DNA from: Lenisia limosa
Lineage: Eukaryota > Breviatea
Length of the DNA stretch: 21,542 bases
Reading direction: 5' to 3'
NCBI GenBank assembly: GCA_001655205.1
Contig: LPNZ01009323.1
Coordinates: 1-21,542, forward strand
Under the pieces are notes generated by a model that was not told the origin of the DNA, ran no database searches, and saw nothing but the letters and a program-made list of their open reading frames with translations. The translations under genes were made by a program, and so were the position numbers. Positions 18,701-21,542 of this stretch are shown here, piece after piece; within the stretch, counting starts at the first letter, position 1, and every line of letters starts with the position of its first letter.

Positions 18701-21542
18701 TGTAGTAGATGTAGATAAAAAGATATTGGATATCGATATATATATATCATATATATTGTAATACGTAGCAAAAGAAAGCAAGAAGCTCTAAATAGGAGGA
18801 AGCCAATCAGTCAATTATCATATTCCACCAGCCATTCGTTTAACTAGGTAAAACAATTTCCCACCACATGAGGCTTTTTGGACTGGTGGTGCCTTTGGGC
18901 AGACGGACAAAATCAATGAAGGTGTTTTCAATGTGAGAATTGGCAAGGAGGTTGGTGTAGTAGAAGAAGACGCCCTCTGTGAAGGTGAAAAAAAGCAAAA
19001 CTCCTTTGTGTATATAAAAATTGATGTAACGATAGAGAGATGAGAAATTAGGCCGTCCACACATTTATACAAGAGATAGTAGAATATTGAATTATATTGT
19101 TAATGTTTGTTCCATACTTCATATTAAAACCTTACAAGTTGAGAAACGATCAAAATAGAGATGAAAAAGAGGATATAGAAAGGATAACAACTAACACAAT
19201 AATACTACAGGGCTCCGTGCAAATAATTGAAAAAATATTGTAAAAATTTCAAGTGGGACATAACGAGAATCTCATTTCAGACACTTTAATTTCACATTTT
19301 CAAGCCACAATATTTACCAGTAATATTGTCTTACATATTCATAACATTACTTTTCAACTCTATGTCAGAGATTCAAGATAATGTATATGCAAAGAACCAT
19401 TAATATAGTAACTTTGAAAAGCTGAAACCATAATAGAATAGAAAACAAAAATCTCGTACGCTGTGTAACAACGTCGAATGAAACATCTTTCATGGTGAGC
19501 TCTAAATCACCACTTGAAAAAACGTGACAATCCTGGAAGAATTACTTCGTTTCTTATCAAGGAAATACAAGAACATCAATATTACAAAGGAATACTCTAT
19601 CGAAAAATTATGACAAGGGTAGCTATAAAATGTAATGAAATAAAACAGCTAGTATCTAGCCGAAGCCGTCCATATCATCAAGCTTAGAAAATATACATGT
19701 ATTGCATAAAAATATCTAATTCACACAATCATTTGCCTTAAAACTCAGCAGACAGCTTTCTGTGCGCCTCCCCAGCAAAGCATATGGTATGCATGCATAC
19801 AAATCATCCTCCATGTATACAACATATACCTCATTGCATATAAACACCCCAATTCATACTCCAGTAATAAAGTGCGAATTCGTAAGATTAACTAGTCGTG
19901 TTCCGGCAGCGTAAGCAAAAAACTGCTCCTAGAGGATAAACAGGTTTCTTTGTCAAAAGATAACGGGATATTTTATCGACAATTGGAAGAGAAATTATGC
20001 CTTATTAGGATTTTTGGGTAAGTCATGTCATTTCACAGCTAATGGTGGAACTTGGGTGAAATGAAGTCACTTTTACAAAACCCAGTTGTGATGAATAAGA
20101 GACCCCACAACTATGGCTTCACTTCGGTTCAAAAAAAAAGGTTAGATTCTTCAATAAATCCTCGAAAACTATCGATTTTTTTATGGTCTTTTTCGGACCG
20201 AAGCGAAGTCCCCACAACGCCCTTCGCTCAAACCGTGACTGGAATGTCGATAACGGAGTTTTCGATCTAAAATATTAACGTGGTGTGCAAAAGCTTGTAA
20301 TAAAATCGTAAATATGTTAAAATCGTATTATTAATTCCTTTCTCCCCAAATGTTTCAATTTTATTGTAGTATTGCACGTGAGTACCTAGAATAAAAAAGA
20401 TCATAAACCCTCTAACTGAAAACCGTCTAATATTTCACATCAATAGTAGTAAACATGTACAATTGTGCAAACCTTGAGGTCAGTAATCCCTTTAAATCCT
20501 TGGTGATTGAGTTCAATACTCTGCAAATGTGAAACACAAATCTCCACTTTTTGGAGCTTCACTACAGCTACAAAAGCGATTGGGAATATTGCCACAGCAC
20601 ATATAGAAAATCAAATGTAAATATTATTCATTTTAAAAAATCCAACCAACATCTGGGTTGATACTGGTGACCGTGACGTTTGTATTGATAATTGCCAGGG
20701 TGGGAGAATCAGAAATAGCCAGGAAGGTGCCATCAGCAGCATGCTTCCTGAAAAATAATAATAATAATAATAAATTCAATTCGCTTCAATGATTTCAAAT
20801 TAATACTCCCCCCCCCCCCAAANNNNNNNNNNNNNNNNNNNNNNNNNNNNNNNNNNNNNNNNNNNNNNNNNNNNNNNNNNNNNNNNNNNNNNNNNNNNNN
20901 NNNNNNNNNNGAACATACGAACCCATGAATCTCAATTCGAGGTAAGAATCGTAAATCTTGGCGTTTTCGAAAGAACAAGTGGCAATCTAAAAGATAAACA
21001 AACAAGATATAGTATAGTACATGTATAATATATTTATTATTTTTTTTACATGAAAATATCGATATGTATGAATTATCTCAACTTCGTTCTTAATTGTTAC
21101 GACAGGTCCAAAACATGTGATGTCAAAACAAGCGCCAACTTACATCAAAATAAGAGTTTCTGAAAACACTCAATCCAGCAAATTCAATGGTGTATTTGGA
21201 AGGAATCACCTAAAAAGTATGTACACGCTCTGTGAATCATATCAATGAAATAAGAGTTTGAAAAAATGCTCTAATATGAGAAATACAAGAATAAATTTCG
21301 ATCAATTAATAGCATTACATATTACTTGAAGGATATGGAAAAGAAATAGTTCGTAGTAGGATACGTTTTATGTTTTGAAGCTCAGGTTTGTAAACGTTCA
21401 AAACATGCGTGGCAAGGTGTGCGAATTAATTCCCTCTCTGATCTTACAATATGAACATTGTGGAAGAGAACCGGTGTTCCAGCAGCTTTCATAAAGGAGC
21501 ACTCTCCACTGTTATTGAGAGTGCCTGTCTTGAATAACTTCC
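596..21542 (-). CDS. Giant multi-exon gene for a modular extracellular REJ/FN3/PSI/beta-helix protein, partial at both ends
   Basis: This is one gene of about 55 exons on the minus strand. Exons were found as open stretches bounded by YAG on the 5' side and GT on the 3' side. At almost every junction the codon phase left by one exon is the phase needed by the next: for example 8957-9296 ends with one base of a codon and 8111-8850 supplies the other two. Summed exons give about 9.1 kb, or 3,050 residues, with standard stop codons only in introns. No start, signal peptide, transmembrane helix or terminal stop is visible. Domain order is beta-helix-like, PSI-like, beta-helix-like, PSI-like, FN3-like, Ig/cadherin-like, REJ, GAIN-like, Cys-rich. 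Sequons are frequent, so a secretory, surface-exposed protein is inferred, probably in adhesion or recognition. It could be two adjacent genes, but no internal stop plus start separating them was seen. The exact ligand is unknown. Confidence 0.82.
786..923 (-). CDS. Possible exon next to the assembly gap
   Basis: The reading frame from the gap edge is open and reads ATASLYDLRFNRDFT, then KKGSIEFIFFWNLNQDN. It resembles the strand-rich exons upstream. No convincing donor fixes its left end and its acceptor would lie in the gap, so both ends are open. It may equally be intron sequence with a chance open frame. Confidence 0.3.
   Translation of the reverse strand, partial: SKATASLYDLRFNRDFTAKKGSIEFIFFWNLNQDNSFMAIQILKC
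924..1083. other. Assembly gaps (nine N runs in the window)
   Basis: N runs: 924-1083, 3113-3216, 4235-4244, 5090-5127, 5304-5413, 15387-15454, 16538-16708, 18077-18153, 20823-20910. Those at 3113, 5304, 15387, 16538 and 20823 directly or nearly touch runs of G, C, A, T and C respectively. Gaps at 924, 5304 and 18077 touch coding exons, so some residues of the protein are missing there. Confidence 0.95.
1084..1944 (-). CDS. Strand-rich extracellular segment (exons 52-54, last one cut by a gap)
   Basis: Exons: 1847-1944, 1540-1660, and 1084-1143 running into a gap. The joined sequence goes from FELESSLEATFAAVSNF through LPNGIHLYINISAVVL to HEFSLMTMVNGT, then WLLARETCEEPHEQIVNDI. Phases 1, 2 and 2 match between neighbours, and canonical donors GTGAGC and GTGAGT are present. 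RETCEEPHEQIVNDI resembles DETCPHSILEYI of the exon at 4837-4959, suggesting that a unit of the post-REJ region is repeated. Function is not recognised beyond an extracellular beta-rich segment. Confidence 0.72.
1144..1539 (-). other. Intron of 396 nt with fold-back copy b
   Basis: The donor is GTGAGT at 1539 and the acceptor is TTTGCAG at 1144. Fold-back copy b takes up its 3' part; nothing else was recognised. Confidence 0.62.
1192..1288. repeat. Fold-back element copy b
   Basis: The ends are GGGATTCACCTCGGTTCGAA and the inverse of GGGCTTCACTTGGTCCGAAA. The loop contains ATCGATATTTACC. It lies in the intron left of the exon at 1540-1660 and is bordered by TA on both sides. Confidence 0.75.
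1734..1831. repeat. Fold-back element copy c
   Basis: It starts AGGGCTTCATTCCAATCAGA and ends GGAGTGAAGCCCT. The inner arms are degenerate (AAAATGAC versus GATCTTTTTC). It lies in the intron between exons 1847-1944 and 1540-1660. Confidence 0.7.
2070..3095 (-). CDS. Cysteine-rich region with DUF4215/Myxococcus-type repeat (exons 50-51)
   Basis: Exons 2710-3095 and 2070-2291; the split codon (two bases plus one) restores Arg in IFTRCETC. The first exon opens with AIDICEGCIPVCMQN and contains CRDGVVEGLEECDTVN followed by CVNCAVMPGYNC. This is the CGDGxxEGxEECDxxN...C...C...PGYxC pattern of DUF4215 / Myxococcus cysteine-rich repeats, found in extracellular proteins of protists and bacteria; the initial CGDG is CRDG here. 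The second exon starts with CETCMMHDTTLCATC, a CxxC pair, then becomes strand-rich (AASVTINDFTSSEE). The run of C residues (minus strand) before the acceptor at 3096 serves as its pyrimidine tract but abuts an assembly gap. Confidence 0.82.
2292..2709 (-). other. Intron of 418 nt with a degenerate fold-back copy
   Basis: The donor is GTGAGT at 2709 and the acceptor is TTTCAG at 2292. Apart from the decayed copy at 2524-2593, nothing was recognised. Confidence 0.62.
2524..2593. repeat. Fold-back element copy d (degenerate, short)
   Basis: It reads GAGCTTCACTTTCGATTCCA with a decayed right arm GTCTTTTGGAAGTAAGGC. It is in the intron between exons 2710-3095 and 2070-2291. Confidence 0.5.
3096..3416 (-). 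other. Intron with an assembly gap
   Basis: The donor is GTGGGT at 3416. The acceptor CAG at 3096 is preceded on the minus strand by a run of about 13 C, and the gap 3113-3216 is inside. The true length is unknown. Confidence 0.6.
3417..3584 (-). CDS. REJ-like strand exon (exon 49)
   Basis: This exon encodes 56 residues from VATLKKATSAP to VEVVVNTVKQ, phase 0 at both ends, with acceptor CATCAG and donor GTGGGT. The stretch FRLFARNSVNGADAELPPVEVVV repeats the VxARNSxG...V signature of the REJ strand exon at 6284-6363. It may therefore be the end of a second REJ-type module or an Ig-like strand pair reused after the helical region. It joins in phase to the Cys-rich exon at 2710-3095. Confidence 0.78.
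3585..4460 (-). other. Long intron (about 876 nt) hosting the 590-bp element
   Basis: The donor is probably GTTGGA at 4460 and the acceptor is CAG at 3585-3587. Apart from the element it holds a CA repeat and TA-rich tract (about 3642-3687) and AT-rich sequence. Confidence 0.6.
3688..4277. mobile_element. ~590-bp MITE-like element with perfect 32-bp terminal inverted repeats
   Basis: Bases 3688-3719 (TCAAAGCTCCGGACATCATT, then CAAAATTCCCGG) are the exact reverse complement of 4246-4277. The motif TCCCGGACA recurs inside the left end (3715 and about 3732). The interior is AT-rich with no convincing coding frame and carries a 10-N gap (4235-4244), so its true length may differ. It lies wholly within the intron between exons 4461-4565 and 3417-3584, whose length it mostly explains. 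Confidence 0.85.
4461..5930 (-). CDS. Post-REJ helical and strand region, GAIN-like (exons 45-48)
   Basis: Exons: 5865-5930, about 5414-5640 (donor at or inside the gap), 4837-4959, 4461-4565. The sequence shifts from strands to helix-like stretches: NNAALLAKYLKKKF, VDLLETLVTLTSDPELLTTNS, then DETCPHSILEYITSNVNTI and FTAAADNVFEYAANDTMASL. Leucine-rich helices with an xPELL turn right after REJ resemble the N-terminal half of GAIN domains in polycystin-1 and adhesion GPCRs; this is an inference and no HLT/S GPS cleavage motif is seen. The last exon could instead run to 4410 (donor GTGGCC); 4461 is preferred because the sequence turns AT-rich there and both choices are phase 0. Confidence 0.66.
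4960..5413 (-). other. Intron region with two gaps
   Basis: The acceptor is TCGCAG at 4960. The donor lies at 5414-5416 (ATG/GTGTC) or inside the gap 5304-5413. A second gap is 5090-5127. The rest is AT-rich with nothing recognised, and a short exon could be hidden. Confidence 0.5.
5691..5723. repeat. Dispersed repeat, copy 1
   Basis: GTATCCGGCCGAAGCCGTCC then ACCATCACGCTAA is shared with 19652-19686. It lies in an intron, with no open frame and no inverted ends seen. Confidence 0.55.
6061..8850 (-). CDS. PKD/REJ (receptor for egg jelly) region (exons 37-44)
   Basis: Exons: 8111-8850, 7533-7953, 7230-7401, 6953-7039, 6727-6837, 6531-6619, 6284-6363, 6061-6165; about 600 residues (visible 1889-2490). 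Diagnostic stretches are ISDNECGVPAPALTYQWTV, LPTLVIAPSFIEP, ATLIATASDGS, GKLRISPSVGSS, VQYSFFVMKDG, YMRLPPG and VIARNSQGLTEATTTVRV. The last four reproduce the end of REJ modules in sea-urchin REJ and polycystin-1-type proteins: strand, YxFxV, LPxG, and a VxARNSxG strand. Some stretches only appear after splicing; for example CCA joined to GTAC creates VQYSFF. Phase agreement fixed two unclear donors (GTTACT after 7533 and GTTAGT after 7230). REJ domains occur in surface proteins of gametes and protists, upstream of a GAIN/GPS-type region and membrane segments. Confidence 0.84.
8957..10370 (-). CDS. Ig/cadherin-like beta-sandwich repeats (exons 33-36)
   Basis: Exons: 10142-10370, 9868-9947, 9520-9798, 8957-9296; about 309 residues (visible 1580-1889). 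Phases agree at every junction; for example 10142-10370 ends in one base and 9868-9947 starts with two, giving PEGGFFVDIPYTK. The pattern TPTLSGSWGLPVEGFYLDI, then a Val/Asp-rich stretch with NVDDPPTMD, and later SGTVSVSGTPEAVEAFTRHLY, is like tandem cadherin-like, VCBS or CSPG-type repeats, where a VxGTxxAVxxF strand precedes LYLTP. SALHFADVDKNPYW fits the start of such a unit. No clear DxNDN calcium motif was seen, so classic cadherins are unlikely. The family is inferred and the coding status is firm. The block ends in TYTCSSAAPKVVEARF, leading into the REJ region. Confidence 0.8.
10500..12368 (-). CDS. FN3-like domains with a PSI-like knot (exons 31-32)
   Basis: Exons 12026-12368 and 10500-11913. 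The second, 1,414 nt, is the longest in the window and open throughout. The junction restores a codon and makes ETCQLAFVVGECQWCNTVQKC, a third PSI-like knot. It sits after a possible first FN3-like strand set (VSFTVSYVDEFGVETPESAP). About four fibronectin-III-like units follow: one from PSVPEDF with ATLSWSPAPLCNYTLTV; one with LSFEWALP and YNLSVSSY; one from PTGSLSLNEPISVAWVRP with TTYSITVAICR; one with SITLNWDK. The Trp in the B-strand and the YxxxV-type F-strand are the features used. After the FN3-like units comes an Ig-like segment with AVDPANNGADVDIND and ELVFKETTN, a motif like Ig-like domains of giant protist surface proteins. The donor AAT/GTAACA is weaker than most but gives the right phase for 10142-10370. 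Such domains commonly mediate binding at the cell surface. Confidence 0.85.
12433..13298 (-). CDS. PSI-like module 2 and cysteine-rich stretch (exons 27-30)
   Basis: Exons: 13158-13298, 12893-13045, 12625-12759, 12433-12523; about 173 residues (visible 821-994). The first exon ends RNCALYLSCIECTAK and the next starts GCVWNIAGEGTCDLV. Joined in phase 0 they give a PSI-type C-x6-C-x2-C...C-x-W...C pattern. The next exons carry further cysteines (DPCFGPTDCFECVE, TLECTPICDR, CNDFTC, SCGCTALNYGHSCEY), like a chain of small disulfide knots. Several sequons are present (NETE, NSTH, NITL). The last exon ends with one base that pairs with the first two bases of 12026-12368. Phases agree at all four junctions. 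Confidence 0.75.
13342..13447. repeat. AT-rich microsatellite-like tract in an intron
   Basis: ATATATCATATGTGTGTATA and related TATCATA/GTACATG units lie in the intron between exons 13527-13722 and 13158-13298. Confidence 0.6.
13527..16317 (-). CDS. Beta-helix-like array 2 (exons 17-26)
   Basis: Exons: 16180-16317 (acceptor uncertain by a few bases), 15878-15952, 15699-15788, 15538-15642, 15261-15348, 15083-15174, 14488-14601, 14326-14394, 13993-14192, 13527-13722. They encode about 388 residues (visible 433-820). Short strands with Asn turns recur, for example LYNIRIYGMTLTNYN, LVAKDLYIEASGPI, VENWTLKITSTYTNYFY and TIQISNMNMTIDD. Phase agreement is exact across the block: 15261-15348 ends in one base and 15083-15174 begins with two; 13993-14192 ends in two and 13527-13722 begins with one. 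Cysteines are few. The block resembles array 1 and is likewise followed by a PSI-like knot, so the pair looks like a duplicated module. A beta-helix fold is inferred; a semaphorin-like propeller next to the PSI is a less likely alternative. Confidence 0.74.
14602..15082 (-). other. Intron of 481 nt without recognised content
   Basis: The donor is GTGCGT at 15082 and the acceptor is TTTCTAG at 14602. The sequence is AT-rich. No exon, repeat or structured element was recognised. Confidence 0.6.
16454..16516. repeat. Fold-back element copy e (short, well preserved)
   Basis: The arms TGGCTTCACTTCGGTTCGAA and TTCGAACTGAAGTGAAGCCC are near-perfect inverted copies around ACTATCGATTTCACCGGTC. It is followed at once by a run of T and an assembly gap, inside the intron between exons 17197-17298 and 16180-16317. 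Confidence 0.8.
16859..16951. repeat. Fold-back element copy f
   Basis: It starts GGGGCTTTATTTCAGTTCGA then AAAAGACC, and ends CTTTTTTTCGACCGAAGTGA then AGCC. It sits in the same intron as copy e, about 340 bp away. Confidence 0.78.
17197..17790 (-). CDS. PSI-like cysteine module 1 (exons 14-16)
   Basis: Exons 17683-17790, 17508-17594 and 17197-17298, all phase 0, encode about 99 residues (visible residues 334-432). The core is SCSHCTA followed by GVWDGTKC and then TLCPVTT, a CxxC...W...C pattern like plexin-semaphorin-integrin (PSI) cysteine knots. The exon break falls inside the knot, between CTAL and AGVW. A second copy with the same SCxxCTA...VW spacing and the same intron position lies at 12893-13298. 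PSI modules usually act as rigid connectors between larger extracellular domains, which suits a position between two beta-helix-like arrays. The last exon (YIWTCAEF to SSKGSM) has two more cysteines and leads back into strand-rich sequence. The assignment is by motif only. Confidence 0.7.
17956..21542 (-). CDS. Beta-helix-like array 1 (exons 1-13, 5'-partial)
   Basis: Exons: 21448-21542 (cut by the window), 21144-21209, 20919-20986, 20651-20747, 20473-20520, 20234-20266, 19860-19928, 19460-19532, 18865-18976, 18556-18660, 18321-18417, about 18154-18219 (runs into a gap), 17956-18024. They encode visible residues 1 to about 333. The sequence alternates short strands and Asn-containing turns every 20-25 residues, for example VLFHNVHI, FRNSYFD, CSFENAKIYDSYLELRF, VNLTNSHFITG and LLANSHIENTFIDFV. 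This rhythm is typical of right-handed parallel beta-helix (pectin-lyase-fold) proteins such as adhesins; the fold is inferred and no catalytic motif is visible. All junctions agree in phase except around the gap at 18077-18153, where the exon at 18154-18219 has competing acceptor sites and frames. Confidence 0.72.
18690..18765. repeat. AT-rich microsatellite-like tract in an intron
   Basis: GTACATGTAGTAGATGTAG is followed by ATATCGATATATATATATCA-type repeats, in the intron between exons 18865-18976 and 18556-18660. Confidence 0.6.
18977..19459 (-). other. Intron of 483 nt without recognised content
   Basis: The donor is GTACGA at 19459 and the acceptor is CACAG at 18977. It is AT-rich and nothing further was recognised. 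Codon phase carries across it (C plus AG makes Gln). Confidence 0.6.
19533..19859 (-). other. Intron of 327 nt
   Basis: The donor is GTATGA at 19859 and the acceptor is TTCCAG at 19533. It holds dispersed repeat copy 2 (19652-19686); nothing else was recognised. Confidence 0.6.
19652..19686. repeat. Dispersed repeat, copy 2
   Basis: GTATCTAGCCGAAGCCGTCC then ATATCATCAAGCTTA matches 5691-5723 over about 33 bp with a few differences. It is in the intron between exons 19860-19928 and 19460-19532. Confidence 0.55.
19929..20233 (-). other. Intron of 305 nt with fold-back copy g
   Basis: The donor is GTTTGA at 20233 and the acceptor is CTCTAG at 19929. Fold-back copy g (20114-20213) fills its donor-proximal third. 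Confidence 0.6.
20114..20213. repeat. Fold-back element copy g
   Basis: It starts TGGCTTCACTTCGGTTCAAA and ends GGTCTTTTTCGGACCGAAGC then GAAGTCCCC. It lies in the intron just after the 33-nt microexon. Confidence 0.8.
20234..20266 (-). CDS. 33-nt microexon of the giant gene
   Basis: This exon encodes the eleven residues IENSVIDIPVT. The acceptor reads TATTTTAG just before ATC, and the donor is GTTTGA just after ACG. It is phase 0 at both ends, matching the exons at 20473-20520 (ending ITDLK) and 19860-19928 (starting EQFFAY). The peptide continues the strand-turn rhythm of the beta-helix-like region, which supports it as coding. A fold-back repeat (20114-20213) starts about 20 nt into the following intron. 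Confidence 0.6.
20753..20773. repeat. AAT trinucleotide microsatellite
   Basis: About seven AAT units sit just upstream (in gene direction) of the acceptor of exon 20651-20747; on the minus strand they act as a T-rich stretch. Confidence 0.7.

Noticed and set aside
1-21542. tRNA, rRNA, bacterial operon or phage features
   Set aside because: None was recognised. The dense spliced structure and AT-rich introns point to a eukaryotic protein gene.

Overview
The window looks like one fragment of a giant, intron-dense gene of a unicellular eukaryote. It is read on the minus strand and runs across the whole window with no start codon, final stop or membrane anchor in view. About 55 short exons can be read by hand from the right edge leftwards. 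Introns are GT..AG, AT-rich and mostly 60-480 nt. At nearly every junction the reading frame carries through: the phase left by one exon is the phase required by the next, including many phase-1 and phase-2 junctions. About 9.1 kb of coding sequence (roughly 3,050 residues) is visible. No bacterial-type operons, rRNA, tRNA or CRISPR were seen. The standard genetic code fits. The lineage cannot be fixed from the sequence; an intron-rich free-living protist is likely (a fornicate such as Kipferlia is a weak guess from the kind of REJ proteins known there).

Layout in the gene's direction (right to left): 21542-17956, many short beta-strand-rich exons resembling a parallel beta-helix; 17790-17197, a PSI-like cysteine module; 16317-13527, a second beta-helix-like array; 13298-12433, a second PSI-like module and a cysteine-rich stretch; 12368-10500, a PSI-like knot and about four fibronectin-III-like domains, most of them in a single 1,414-nt exon; 10370-8957, Ig/cadherin-like beta-sandwich repeats; 8850-6061, a PKD/REJ (receptor for egg jelly) region; 5930-4461, a mixed helical/strand region like the part between REJ and the membrane in polycystin-type proteins; 3584-3417, another REJ-like strand segment; 3095-2070, a cysteine-rich region with a DUF4215/Myxococcus-type repeat; 1944 to about 596, strand-rich segments and a Pro/Thr/Glu linker. 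Together these describe a secreted or cell-surface adhesion or receptor-like protein, rich in N-glycosylation sequons. Its signal peptide would lie right of the window and any membrane anchor left of it.

The introns and left flank carry non-autonomous mobile-element remnants: a ~590-bp element with a perfect 32-bp terminal inverted repeat (3688-4277), a ~300-bp inverted-repeat element (78-375), and at least seven copies of a 60-100-bp fold-back element with ends like GGCTTCACTTCGGT. AT-rich microsatellites and nine assembly gaps account for the other long non-coding stretches. Five gaps abut homopolymer runs.
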